Below are positions 1 to 11,209 of a stretch of DNA of 64,000 nt, piece after piece. This DNA is from Cryptomeria japonica. Taxonomy: Eukaryota; Streptophyta; Pinopsida; Cupressales; Cupressaceae. Location: NCBI RefSeq assembly GCF_030272615.1, contig NC_081412.1:475239657-475303656 (forward strand). Direction: 5' to 3'. The notes beneath the pieces were generated by a model. The model had not been told where the DNA came from and made no database searches. It worked only from the letters and a program-made list of their open reading frames with translations. Positions within the stretch are counted from its first letter, which is position 1. Every line of letters begins with the position of its first letter. A program made the position numbers and the translations under genes.

Positions 1-860
1 CAGATGATTTCTCTATAAAGAGGTGGAGGAAAATGCTGACCATCTTCTATTGCATTGCACCTATGCCAAAGATATCTTGAATCACTTCCTTAATATTTGG
101 AACATTTCTTGGGTCTATCTTGTTTCTACTCAGTGAATATGGTTTGAATAAAAATGCCCTTCTGATAATCAGGCCTTGGGTGTTCTTTGGAATCTATCTC
201 TTCCTCATATTTCCTGGGGTATCTAGAAAGAAAGAAATAATAGAGTTTTCAAGGACTTGGAAACTCCTCCTTTTGTTGTGGTTCTTAGAATACACAATGC
301 TATCAAATAGAAATTTCTCCACGCCTACCCCAGCAGAAAGAATTCATGTTGTATGGCATCCTTCCCCTCTGGGCTAGATCAAAATTAATGTGGATGGGGT
401 GGCTAAAGGTAATCTTGGGTCAGTCGGGTGTGAGGGAGTGACTAGGAATCACTCTGGTCTGCTAGTTTCTATGGTGGCACTCCCCCTGGGCACCCAGACT
501 AACCACTACGCGAAAGCCAGTGTTGCCAATATTGGGTTACACCTGGCTAAAAGAGAGGGGTTTACTAAAGTGTGGTTGGAGTCCGACTTGCTAAACATTG
601 TCAACTATCTGAGTGGTTGCACGGATCCAAGCTAGATGATTGCTATCCTAATCAAGGACTTCCAAAATATAATTAATGATCTGGAAGATTTCAAAAATCT
701 CATACATATACCGAGAAGGTAATAAGGCGACAGGTCTAGTGGCCAATTTGGCGGCGGGATGCATGGAAACCAACTGGTGGAGTAGCATGGATGCTTTCCC
801 CAAAAATCTATGCAATCTTGCACATAATTATTATTGCGATAATTAATGATCCCTCATCAT
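1..860 (+). mobile_element. 3' fragment of an L1-type LINE: zinc-binding end of RT, RNase H, 3' tail
   Basis: This is the downstream end of a plant L1-clade LINE cut off by the window edge. The first 100 bases read in part as the RT-associated zinc-binding region (a stretch like HLLLHCTYAKDIL). From about 390 an RNase H-type domain is readable: a DGVAKGN start comparable to the usual D-G-S/A-x-G-N motif, a WLESD segment with the third acidic residue, and REGNKATGLVANLAA near 710-760. Two expected acidic residues look replaced (AKAS for AEAS; TGLVAN for ADLVAN), and several stops and frame changes are present, so it is inactive. The fragment fades into noncoding sequence near 850. It belongs to the same broad class as the LINE at 51.6-59.8 kb, but I cannot tell whether it is the same family. 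Confidence 0.75.
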
Positions 861-1109
861 GATATGATTGAGTTGATATAGAAATGACTCTTTCTAGTTT
901 TCCCTAATAAAAAATCTAGAAACCTCCTTGGTGACAGGTTTTCCTATCTCATTGTGTGACTTTTTTGCTATTGTTTTGATATCCTTTCGATGTGGCCCAT
1001 TTTCTATGACTGGTTGGCGATATTGATCTCCTATTATCTAGTGACCAGGAGCATAATGGGAGGGGATAAGAACAGACAAGAGTCCTCAACTTGCAAGAAG
1101 TGGAAAAAG
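861..1109. other. no gene seen; AT-rich linker after the LINE fragment
   Basis: Probably LINE 3' untranslated remnant plus flank. No open frame or repeat stands out. Confidence 0.4.
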
Positions 1110-1954
1110 AATAAAGATGTCTGGTAGGAAGTCGTCTATGGTGGTCTCGTCCCCTACCTAGACTGGCTTCATGGCCCCTCTCCTCTGATTACGAAGGCCT
1201 TTTTTAATGGATGGAAAAAAGAGAGTCTCAGGGCTTATGGTGCCGAATATCAGATTGGTGAATCTTTGGTGGCGACGCTCACTGGTCTGGCTATGACTGG
1301 AAGAAGGTTTTACAGGGATAGAAAAATTGGTGAGGAGGACTTGTCGAGTTTCTTCGACAAAGACAAGGGGTGCTCCAGAGTCACCAAGATGATCGATGGT
1401 GGCTATAATAGAAAAGACCTCATGGCCCCATGGGCTGACATGGTTGAGCTTAAAATGAGATATATTACCCTTGATGGTAGGTATGCAAGTATCTTCTCCT
1501 ACCATTTCACTATTTTAAATCATTTTCACCATGGTAAAATTATCTCTGTTCCCTACTATCTTGCCTCCTCCCTTGAGAATAGCCTATAAAAGCACCTGGG
1601 AAACCCTAGCAATCCTATTATGTATGAGGGACTTATCGTCCTTATCATGGAACATGCTAAATCCCTTGAAATTGTGCCCCTTCTTGCTAAGATGGTTTGC
1701 AGATGATGGTCCAAGACATCTCAAATTCAGAGATGGACCTGGATGATAGTGGGGTTCCTATTGATGATCTTGAATAAAAAACTGCAGATGAGAAGGAAAA
1801 TATGGTCACTCCTGAGATGCTCGGCAACAAGAACCCCCCCAGATGGGCTGCTAGTAAATACAAAACCAACAGCAAGCTGATCTCCAAGGCCAAACCCCTC
1901 ACCAAAAAGAAAAAGTTGGCAGAAAAAGAACATAGCCTGAAGATTACGGACTAA
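1110..1954 (+). pseudogene. decayed protein of unknown family (retroelement-like, acidic then lysine-rich C-terminus)
   Basis: A conceptual plus-strand translation runs from about 1110, with an early stop, through a readable stretch at about 1158-1589 (FNGWKKESLRAYGAEYQI, then SYHFTILNHFHHGK and ISVPYYLASSLENS). It continues past a stop at 1587 to about 1695. A frame change then leads into an acidic segment (SNSEMDLDDSGVPIDDLE) and a lysine-rich end (KAKPLTKKKKLAEKEHS) that stops near 1952. I do not recognise the family. The style, a large domain with no catalytic motif and a charged tail, resembles accessory or gag-like proteins of plant retroelements, and the layout recalls the unknown gene at 14.5-17.4 kb. 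Both comparisons are impressions, not alignments. At least two stops and one frameshift make it non-functional. Confidence 0.45.
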
Positions 1955-1959
1955 GGGAT

Positions 1960-2440
1960 TAAACTGGACATCCCTATGAATGTCCAGAAAGATAATTAGG
2001 GAAAAGATGGTAGTCTAATGAATCTTGTCACTAATACATTTGAACTAGATTTCCGACTGAGGTTTCTGACAGAGAAGGTATATTATGGCCAAATTTGATT
2101 TTTTTTGAAAAAATGCCTGCATTCGTCGTAATTCCGACAGAAATTTCCCATTTTGTTTTGATGAAGAAGGCATTAGCAATGAGAATTTTCTTTTTTTTCA
2201 AAAAAGTGCTCGAGTTCATCATAATTCAGATGACAATGACCATTACTTAAAAAAAAAGAAGAGGGGAATTCATTTGTGAATTATAAACCCACGTAGGCAT
2301 CCGTGGTGACTTCAACCCCCAAGAACATCAAACCCACGTCGAAGGCATTTGTGGCATTGCTTGCAATCCCACACAAGAGGTAGATTCAAATTGTGCTAGT
2401 TTTTAATTTCATGTTGCAAAAAATATACATGTGGTGGTTA
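1960..2440. other. no gene seen
   Basis: Short T-rich runs and two similar stretches around 2099-2125 and 2187-2215 (poly-T followed by an aaaaa/tgc segment and 'attcgtc/ttcatc ... aattc') suggest a weak internal duplication. No coding signal was found before the PPR remnant. Confidence 0.3.
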
Positions 2441-2451
2441 ATTGCCCTAGT

Positions 2452-3357
2452 TTAATCTCGTAAAACCATAGAACTGTGATTGAGGAGTGAGCATTCAATT
2501 TTGTAGCAGCAATCCCTTCCTCCCGTATATGCGCATGTTGATTGTTCACATGAGATCACATGTCTTTGTGGCATCGTATCAATAAATTCACGAGCCTTGT
2601 CCATGTTTCCACATTTTGCATTCATGTCAAGAAGGGCATTTGCAAATACAACACCTAACAAAATTCCTCTATCCATTATGCTTTGATGGATGTCCATACC
2701 CCATTCCAAAGCTCCCAATTTTGCACAGGCAGGGAGGATGCTGGCAAAGGTTGTGGAATTTGGCTTTATGCCTTCAAATTTCATTTGCTTGAAAGTGTCT
2801 AAAGCCTGTTTGACAAATCCATTTTGTGCATATCCAGCAATCGTTGCAGTCCACGAGACAACATTTCTTTTAGGCATTCTATCAATCAGTTCATGTGCCT
2901 TGTCTATGCTTCCACATTTTCCATACATGTCTACTAGGGTAGTTGCAACTACAACATCTGACAAAATTCCTCTATCCTTTATGCTTCGATGAATGTCCAT
3001 ACCCTATTCCAAATCTCCCATTTTGGCACAGGCAGGGAGGATAGTAGCAATGGTCATGGAATTTGGCTTTACACCTGCTAATTGCATTTGCTTGAAAGTT
3101 TCTAAAGCCTTCTCAACAAATCTATTTTGTGCATATCCAGAAATCATTGTAGTCCAGGAAACCACATTTCTTTGAGGCAATCCATCAAACAGTTCCCATG
3201 CCTTGTCTATGCTTCCACATTTTGCATACATGCTAACAGAGCAGTTGCAACTACATCTGACAAAATTCCTCTATCTTTTATGCTTTGATGGATGTCCATA
3301 CCCTTTTCCAAAGCTCCCATTTTGGCACAGGCTGGGAGTATGCCGGAAAACATAACT
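2452..3357 (-). pseudogene. PPR (PLS-class) protein pseudogene fragment
   Basis: The reverse strand encodes about three cycles of the pentatricopeptide-repeat triplet typical of plant PLS-class organellar RNA-binding proteins. Motifs such as DMYGKCGSIDKAHELIDRMP, RNVVSWTATIAGYAQNG and KPNSTTFASILPACAKLGAL recur. The first cycle (about 3240-3357) is joined to the next by an apparent 2-base deletion at the expected ALVDMYAKCG. Another stop (LE then TAG) follows at about 3003. Homology ends abruptly after RHVIS near 2545, and the residual frame to 2452 is unrelated. There is no start region, targeting peptide or E/DYW domain, so this is an internal fragment of a gene that would normally encode 500-900 residues. 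Large PLS families with this wording are common in gymnosperms. Confidence 0.9.
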
Positions 3358-3365
3358 AAAGAAAT

Positions 3366-4850
3366 GCAATGATCAGCTCCAAAGACATCAAACCACTACT
3401 AACAAAACCAAGAGTCTAAAATATGATAGGGAATAGTGTGAGCTTTACTGAAATAAAATATTTTATTGTCAATTTCAACTAAAATATAATTACTTAGCCA
3501 TTTAATGTTATTAATAAGTGTTTAATTTATGAAAGAGATAAATGGGTGGCCACAAGTACATGAGTTAGTAAATGCACACAAATAAGTGAATTTGATATTC
3601 AAAACTATCTACAATAAATTCAATTCTTGTCCATTAGTCATTTATGTTTGCAATAAGCATCTTTCTTTGTTTTTCTTAATCTTTATTCATAGTTATGTGC
3701 ATATTTCATATTCTATAATTAGGATATTAATTGCTATGGCTGAACACTAGCATGATGTTTGCGTTGTGGTATAGATGCATGGAAACATAATTATGGGATT
3801 GTTATATTATAGAGATCATAAATCTAGATATCGCATATTAGTTCTAGCTCTTCTTGGATTGAGTCTAAAGTTGACATACAGTCATAAAGCCATTATTAGC
3901 AGACCTATCCATTTTTAGTAAAGACAATTGAGAAAGTCATTTTGATATTGAGAGTTTCTTATCTGTTTACCTATTGATCATTATTAAGCCATAATATTCA
4001 GGTCTATTTATCTCTCTTGAAAAACCTTTGTAAGTGTCCTAGATTGTCCCTACTACTCACTCTTCAATGAAATAGTGGATTTCTAAATATTTGTTGCACA
4101 AGATGGTGTTGAACATATCAACAAGGCTAGTATGGAAGGCATGTTCAAGCTTCCACTTGTACAACTTACAACAAATGATTTGTTGATAGAAGAAATTCTT
4201 GAAATAGGGATACAATCGAAAGACAAGTAAGTACATACAAACCTCCTCAGTTGAAAGTAAAATTTGTGTATAAAAAGAGTACATTGAATCCCAATCCATA
4301 AACACAATAGAGATACCAATGGAGACTTAATTGGATGTAGCATGTCGCACCAAAGTTGTTAGAGTATGCTAAACTAGTACATAATGTTTCCTAAAGACAC
4401 ATTAGTATTTTACACAGATCATTATCTACCAAAACTAACTATAGTAATCCTTTTGAGGATTCATTTCATGGTGCTAGATTTTCATTTAGTTCCACTTCTT
4501 GTTGGAGAAAAGAATAGTTATTTCTTGAGGTAGATGAATCTCCCATCAACAAAGGACAAGACCCTTTCTAGAATATAACAAATTCTAATCCAACAAAAGA
4601 TCAGGGGGGTTTCACTAGAGATATTGAATAAGAGATAGACTTCTACTGTTGCATTAAAAGCATTAGCATGTTCTTCATTTATTTATGTAAACTCTTTGTG
4701 ATGCCACCACAACCAACAAAGGTGTAAAAAGTTGTTTGCAATGCATGGATTTTTAGGATTGTCCTTCGAGAAAACAAAATTAAAGTATGGAAGCAGGATC
4801 TGCCAGCTCCTGAGGGAATCTTGATGAAAAATAACTATAAAATATTTGGG
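3366..4850. other. no gene seen; AT-rich intergenic sequence
   Basis: Only short, unsupported frames occur on both strands. No terminal repeats or tandem arrays were found. Confidence 0.4.
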
Positions 4851-4865
4851 TGAGCTTATATGCAA

Positions 4866-5904
4866 AAAATCATGCTTCATGATGGGTTTATGTACAGAAA
4901 TAAGCATGAATTAAGTGGTAAAGGGGCTTCTGGAAACAAGAGGGATAGAGAGGCAGTGGAAGTGAAAACTTCTAGTGTTGTGTCTACTCCATCTTAGAAT
5001 GGGAATGGTAAAGGTGTTGTAAGAGGAGCTGAGAAGGGTGTTGGAAGAAGTGGGGGTGTTTACATTCCCCCATTTAAGTTGGCTCAAATGATGAAATGTG
5101 TGGAAGACAAGAGCAGTGTGGAATACTAGCACATGACATGGGATGCCCTTTGGAAGAGTATCAATGGGTTAGTAAACAAGCTAAATGCATCTAACATCAA
5201 GAACAACATTCCAGAGTTGTTTGCAGAGAATCTCATCCATGGGAGGGGTCTATTTTGTAGGTCTTGTATGAAATCCCAAATGGCATCCCCTAGATTTACA
5301 GATGTTTTGCTGCGTTGGTTGTTGTGGTAAATACAAAATTTCCTAAAGTTGGCAATCTACTTTTGCGAAGAATTATTTTGCGGCTTAAGAGGGCATACAA
5401 ATGCAATGACAAGCACATGTTGATAGCAGCAGCCAAATTCATAGCTCATTTAGTGAATCAACAAGTTGCACATGAGATCATTGCCTTGGAACTTCTCACC
5501 CTTTTACTAGAGAACCCCATAGATGACAATGTAGAGGTTGTTGTTGGGTTTGTGAAAGAATGTGGTTCTTTGTTGCAAGACCTTTCACCCAAAGGTCTCT
5601 ATGGGATTTTTGAAAGATTTAGAGGTATTCTCCATGAGGGGGAAATTGACAAATGAGTGCAGTTTTTAATTGAAGGCCTTTTTGCAATTTGTAAAGCTAA
5701 GTTCGAGGGTCATCCAGTTGTGTGTCCAAATCAGTTAACACATGAAGTTTTCATAGAAGATGAACTTGATCAAGAAGCTTTTTTGGATGTTTTCAATCCA
5801 GATCCCAATTTCTTAGAGCATGAGGCAGCCTATGAAAAACTGAAGAAAGATATCCTTGGAGATGCTTCTTGAGATGAAGCAGAAGGGGAGAATGATTCAG
5901 GTGG

Positions 5905-6003
<99 letters not shown>

Positions 6004-6111
6004 GGAGCCAGATCCCAATTTCTTAGAGCATGAGGCAGCCTATGAAAAATTGAAGAAAGATATCCTTGGAGATGCTTCTTGAGATGAAGCAGAAGGGGAG
6101 AATGATTCAGG

Positions 6112-6201
<90 letters not shown>

Positions 6202-6312
6202 GGATGATGAGGATGATGATGATGAGGATGATGGTGATGATGATGATGATGAGGGTGATGATGATGATGATGTTGGCGATGATGACCTTTATGTTCATGA
6301 TGATGAAGAATG
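4866..6312 (+). pseudogene. CWC22: CWC22 (pre-mRNA-splicing factor, MIF4G region) intronless pseudogene fragment
   Basis: CWC22 recruits eIF4A3 to the spliceosome so that exon-junction complexes can be deposited. The plus strand reads through the charged N-terminal region, the conserved GGVYIPPFKLAQMM lead-in (about 5050-5100) and most of the MIF4G domain: TWDALWKSINGLVNKLNASN, ELFAENLIHGRGLFCRSCMK, AAKFIAHLVNQQVAHEI, FERFRGILHEGEIDK. It then enters the acidic tail. In-frame stops lie at 4995, 5127, 5654 and 5870 (apparent Q, Q, R and R codons converted to TAG or TGA). A one-base deletion near 5311 shifts the frame, and about a dozen residues seem missing before QLTHEV (about 5730). No introns interrupt about 1.4 kb. 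The MA3 half that follows the acidic stretch in real CWC22 is absent. This fits a retrocopy or a captured fragment. Confidence 0.9.
5797..6300 (+). repeat. duplicated CWC22 acidic-tail module with two long GAT trinucleotide tracts
   Basis: A block of about 105 bases beginning with the CCAGATCCCAATTTCTTAGA segment occurs at about 5797-5903 and again at about 6007-6113, a shift of 210 bases. Each copy is followed by a GAT tract: about 32 pure repeats at 5905-6002, and a longer tract at 6112-6300 that becomes interrupted after about 6200. In the CWC22 frame GAT encodes aspartate, so the tract is an expanded version of the protein's natural acidic stretch. The two copies differ by one or two bases, implying a recent duplication. 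Confidence 0.9.
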
Positions 6313-6378
6313 AAATATATGAGGTATGTGATTAGTATATCATCTATTTAATATTGACTTCTTGATAGAATTTTTTTT

Positions 6379-6478
6379 ACATAATTAAATTATTATGTTT
6401 TGAATTCTAATGTCATTACATAATTAATTCATTATGTTTTGAATTCTAATGCCATTACATAATTAATTCATGATGTAC
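6379..6478. repeat. 39-bp tandem repeat, about 2.5 copies
   Basis: Units begin at 6379, 6418 and 6457 with ACATAATTAA and continue through TTTTGAATTCTAATG. They lie between the CWC22 fragment and the SET-like exon. Confidence 0.8.
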
Positions 6479-6518
6479 CTTTTAATATGGAGATGGAGAT
6501 AGGGAGAGTGACTATTTA

Positions 6519-6745
6519 TGTGACAATTTTTAAACTGTGATTATTTATGGAAATTGGATTGTTTATTAGCTATGTGATGGATGTTGATTTAAAATACATA
6601 TGTGATGGATCACATGTTTATGATGATGCATGTGACATTTTTTGAACTTTGTGTTTATTTATAGAATGTGGATTGTTTATTACCTATGTGATGGATGGTG
6701 ATTTATGATACATATGTGATGGATTACATGTTTATGATGACACAT
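6519..6745. repeat. 112-bp tandem duplication
   Basis: Two diverged copies start near 6521 and 6633. Shared landmarks are TTGGATTGTTTATTA/TGTGGATTGTTTATTA, CTATGTGATGGATG and ACATATGTGATGGAT. The surroundings are rich in ATGTGATG words. Confidence 0.7.
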
Positions 6746-6894
6746 GATATGTGATGATAGTTGTGATTCTCAATTACATATATGATGACACATCATGTGA
6801 TGCTTTTGATGCTTATGATACGTATGCATTTATTGTTTATCAACTTACAAATGTAGTAATGCTTATGATGCTCAATTGATGGTATTGATTTCAG

Positions 6895-7597
6895 GTATAG
6901 TCCCTATGTGATGTTGTCACCCTTGGTGGGAATAGGTCATTGACTATAGAAATCATCAACCATTTAGTTGAGGATCCTACATAGTCTACATTGTACAGGA
7001 CTGTGAACCCCTTTGACAAGGATCCTGCACAGTCTCATGGATGGATAGGTATAACAAGTCAATACACCCTATAGAAATAGTTTATTTTTTTTAAATTACT
7101 TGGAAAACAAATTTCCTCGGTTTTTCAAACCTCAACATTAGCACCAAATCTAATACAGTTATCAACACTTGAGGCCCCGGTTGGACTTATTCCAATTTTC
7201 ATCCCAAAATCAACTTTAGGGTTGACTTCTTCATCAACATCACCCTCATTTGCAACATTTCTCTCTCATTACCAATTAACTCTCTCATTTTGATGTAGTA
7301 TAATGATCAAAGTAAATGAAATATAATGATCAAATTAAACGAGTGGTTGTATACACTGAGGGTCGGCCAAAAGCAATAGGGAATATTGAAGGTTTTATAA
7401 ATAGTACGCGACTTGGGTCAACTAATAAACAACCCAATTGGATATTTGAGGTGCGCGAGGGAAATCGTGTATTTGTAGTTGTGATAAAATCAATAAGTGC
7501 AAGCGAAGAGCTTCTAATCGATTACAATTTGAATCGTATAGATAGAAACAAAGTTAATATCATGGGGGTGGTACGTACTATATACCATTTAAATTAA
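6895..7597 (+). pseudogene. SET-domain-like fragment with a possible upstream exon
   Basis: A segment from about 7316 to the TAA at 7597 encodes the C-terminal half of a SET domain, the lysine methyltransferase fold. Recognisable are AIGNIEGFINSTRLGSTNKQ (the NHSCxPN region, here NS..PNW), then REGNRVFVVVIKSISASEEL and LLIDYN, which matches the usual EEL-x-x-D-Y end. The segment is preceded by an acceptor-like tttgatgtag at 7298. An exon-like block at 6895-7048, framed by tttcag and a gtataac donor, reads CDVVTLGGNRSLTIEIINHL with two in-frame TAG stops. A 23-bp duplication at about 7299-7340 introduces stops before the SET frame, so how the two blocks join is uncertain. The N-terminal half of the domain and the cysteine-rich flanks are not visible. 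It could be a fragment of a host methyltransferase, or part of the same mobile gene unit as the neighbour starting at 7711. Confidence 0.6.
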
Positions 7598-7710
7598 CCA
7601 ACCTCCAATTAATGAATCCAATATACCATTTTATTATGAAGTTTTTTTGCTAAGTCTATTGGTTTAATTTCACTAACATTTTTTATATTTTTTCTTTGTC
7701 ACGGGCCAAC

Positions 7711-10625
7711 ATGGATCCATCACATATCACAGATAGAGATGTAGCTTGTGACACTTCTACCGAGTAGGTAAACCTCAGTGTAATTGTACAAATTAGATAT
7801 AAGCAAACTATTACATTATTATGTTCTTTTTTAGTGATTTAAACTAATTTTGTAATTGTTAATGATATTCTTGACACAGACGGATGTTCGGGGAAAGGGA
7901 AAGGGAGTTGCAGTACTTGAGCACCTTTATAGGGATGTGGAATCGTTAGAGTTATGCGATGATGACCCTGAATATCCCACAAACCTTATGAAATTCTTTA
8001 AAATGCCTCTTATAAAAATTAGAAAAGAGATTGTTGCTTTGGAAGCCGTGCATCCTATAACTGATGAGATACAAGAGAGGGTGGCATTATTGATTCGGAT
8101 AGCAGAAAACTTGCAAGTAAGCAGTAATGAAAGATTTCATTATAAAAAAAGTTCAATAATGGTTTATATTTTATTCTCTTTTATGTCATTAACTAAAATA
8201 TTTACGTATTGTTTTCACAGCAATTTATCTGCCCTCATCAAAGTCGTTCCCAAGATCAGGGTGTTGTAGGATGTTCAGGTGATGATGATTTTCTTGTATT
8301 ATCACTTGCTTGGCTTATCACTCTGAGTACCCAAAACACATCATACTTGATACTGTCAATTTTCAAAATAAAGGTTCATCCTTGTTTACAATTCTTGCAC
8401 TTTTCATATATTTAATGTATTATTCCTTAGGTGTTGTCAATGTTACTATGCAAATGTCATCGCCACCTCATCAGAGGTTACCCTCACTTGTATTGCCGAC
8501 TGCAATGTCAGCAACATGTAGTATGCAGACATCCTCTAGTGCACGTCATATTGGCCCGCCCACTATTGGTAGATCCCTCTTTTGCTCTATCTTTTGTCAT
8601 GTGTTTATTTCCCTTCAAGTGTTCTTTCTTGAATTCTAATGCCATTTCATAGTGGATTCATTTTTTGCAGGAGGAGATGCACATAAGGATGTGCTAGAGG
8701 TGACTACTACTGATAACATACCATCATTTCCTGGATCTTCTTGTATTTCTAGTACAGGAACATTGCAGGCCACATTGGTGGTGAGTGACGAAGAAATGAT
8801 TCCCTTAAAGATACAAAAGGTTCTAGGTACTTTAAAATTATTATTATATATACTCTAATTGTAATTTACTTTATAATCACTTGTTTTGGACTAATGATCC
8901 CATGAATTCTTTGTAGGTAATGATATTTTCTATAAACATCTTAGTGACATTGCATTGCAGATATTTGGGCCCACCATACATAAAAGGTGGTACATCATAT
9001 GTGAACTAACCCTAATCCACTTTTGATTTCATATGATTTCTAGACTAGTTTTCTTTTGATCCATTTCTTGAAGTGTAAAAAATGTAGCTTTAGTTCATTT
9101 CTAAATCTAACAAGTTTGTTTTTGCTTTAAAAGGTGGAATGACCAAGAAAAAAGGTTAAAAGCTGAACTGGCAAACCAAATGGTTGAGTGGTTTGGAAAT
9201 GACACCTTTGATAAAACCAAATTCCTTGAAAAAGTTGGCACATATCTAACGTATGTGAGGGACCAATACAGGACCCATTTGGAGAGGAACCTAAAGTACG
9301 AGCATCCCCCCATGATTCTAGAGAGGGAGTGTAAGGACCTGATTTTGGATGCCAAGGAGAAAATTGAAAGGAAAAAAGGAAATACACCACTAGACGCCAA
9401 AACAAGGTATGAGATACTATTAAGAATGTAATTATGTACTAATTAATTACTCTTTATATTTATATAATCTAACATATTTCAAACTTTTTATAGACTGAGT
9501 GACACATCAAAGGCAACCAAGGCAAGGCAAGAAAAGCACTGGCAACACAAACTTGGCTCTGGTGGTTACATGAAACTTGATGCACAAATTGTAAGTATCT
9601 CATGTAAACGAAATATTGCATCAAAATATTAATAAATTGCAAACGTTTTTTTTAATCAAACAATGAAAGCAAAATTCACGGTACCAAGCAAAAATGCAGG
9701 GCTCTAAATTCAATAGAGTGCCTAGAGAAGATGACAAGAGAATTGTGTACCAGTAAGGCTATTCAGCTATGGTTGATCACCTACAAGAATTGAGTGGGCA
9801 TACACAACATTCGAGTGCATCTGTCACATAGGTAAATATGCTAAATGAAAGTTGTTTCAAATTGAATACTTTACCAATAATCTAATTGATGTTGAGTTCC
9901 AACATAAAGTGACTATATTTGTTTTAAATAAGTAAGAAATGATAACAATGTTCATATCATTGGAATGCAGTCTGCTAATTGTGAAACACCACCTACACAT
10001 GAAGGTCCAAATGTGCATCCCAGTAGTGGAGGTTTTCATTTTCTATTCAAATTTATTTATTTAGCTATTAATATAATTAAACATCTTAATTTGTAATTAG
10101 AGTAATAATTAATGTAACCTTTTTTGCTAATATTTTAGAGCATGTAGTCAGTGGTGAGCAAGTGGAGCATGATTTGGATACACAACATCAAGAACGTGAT
10201 GTTCCCCACTTAGGTAAAGAGGACCGCTGTTATTGCTTTAAACAAATATAATTGCAATTGGTGTTCAGCATTAATGTAACCTTTAGTATTTCAACTCCCG
10301 ATGATCTAGAGGGTGTTCAACATGTTGAGGTTGAGGCTACACAAAATGATGTGGCCCCATCAGGTAAAGAGAACAACAATTATGTTCTCTAAATTAATGA
10401 AATACTTGTAATAGTAATAATTTTATTTTTTTTAATTTAACCCATTTCTTTGTTATTGCAGACGACCCCCCTTCACTTTAGTGTCCTCGTCCTTAGTATA
10501 GGACTAGGCATACAATGAGATCACGAGCAGTTGATGGAACATTTGCAGAGGGGGGAAATGATGAAGAAACCAATGTTCCACTTAGTCTTTTCACAGCTTC
10601 AAAGAAAAAACAAAGAAAGAAATGA
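7711..10625 (+). pseudogene. 13-exon gene with a transposon-protein-like core and basic C-terminus
   Basis: Exons inferred from GT/AG borders and frame: 7711-7767, 7880-8116, 8221-8278, 8431-8568, 8671-8826, 8917-8996, 9134-9406, 9494-9590, 9670-9831, 9971-10031, 10139-10213, 10310-10363 and 10462-10625. All phases are compatible, giving one frame from ATG (MDPSHITDRDVACDTS) to a nuclear-localisation-like end, TASKKKQRKK. The core (exons 6-8) is charged: WNDQEKRLKAELANQMVEWF, YVRDQYRTHLERN, then SDTSKATKARQEKHWQHKLG and SGGYMKL. That last stretch recalls the conserved serine/lysine-rich part of plant En/Spm-associated 'Transposase_24' proteins; this is recognition from memory and not tested. 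Exons 3-5 and 9-13 are serine/threonine- or acid-rich linkers. Stops lie at 7765 (last codon of exon 1), 9754, 9829 (last codon of exon 9), 10479 and 10494, so the copy is dead. The intron between 8279 and 8430 may hide another small exon. Confidence 0.6.
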
Positions 10626-11040
10626 TTGTAATCTAACTTATTTGATAATGACTGATTTTTATGTGTTAGTGAATGTAATTATGTGCTAATTAATGGTTAT
10701 GGATGATATGTGTTAACTAATATTGATGAATTTTGTGTGTTAATTAATGTTAATCAATGTTATGTGTTAATGAACGTTATGTGATATTAATGAATAAATG
10801 CTATATTTTAATAATGGTAGAATGAATGAATGAATGAATGTTATAAGATGTTAACTGGGAATTTAGAGTGATGTTAGGGGGGGAGGGGCCAAATGAGCTT
10901 CCACCTTCACGTGGTTGGCCCTGTTAAGTAGATAATATTAAACTATTCTCGAAACCAAGCGAAGCTCAACATGATAACACACTTTTTAATATTTCATTAT
11001 GTTGCACAGTTAATCTTATTGAATAATGAATATTGAATCT
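10626..11040. other. 3' flank of the split gene; TTAATGAATGT-rich sequence
   Basis: Loose repeats of words such as ATGTGTTAAT and GAATGAATGAATGAATG (about 10820-10840) follow the stop. No further gene is visible until the exon-like block at 11049. Confidence 0.4.
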
Positions 11041-11048
11041 TATTTGTA

Positions 11049-11209
11049 GGGTCCAATGGAGCCAACGCGAACAACAACACCTCAATTTGTTGGGTATAAT
11101 GAACTCCCATATTGTCTTGTCTGTACAGGAACAATATGAGTTGCTTCTAGTGTTGATATCCAAGGTAGGACTGCAAAAGTTATGAATATGCCTCATCCTT
11201 GTAAGTTTT
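11049..11209 (+). other. isolated exon-like block
   Basis: After an acceptor-like tatttgtag (11049) there is a frame GPMEPTRTTTPQFVGYNELP then YCLVCTGTI, a TGA, and VASSVDIQGRTAKVMNMPHP, ending at a GTAAG donor near 11210. It lies downstream of the 13-exon gene on the same strand and could be the first exon of a second unit. I do not recognise the product. Confidence 0.3.

Noticed and set aside
4683-4907. Minus-strand frame of 74 codons before CWC22
   Set aside because: No family motif, and it overlaps the untranslated lead-in of the CWC22 fragment.
5830-6018. Minus-strand serine homopolymer frame
   Set aside because: Reverse reading of the same GAT tract.
6066-6335. Frame with a poly-methionine stretch, and antisense poly-serine and poly-isoleucine frames
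   Set aside because: They are other frames of the GAT repeat. The meaningful frame is the aspartate one that continues CWC22.
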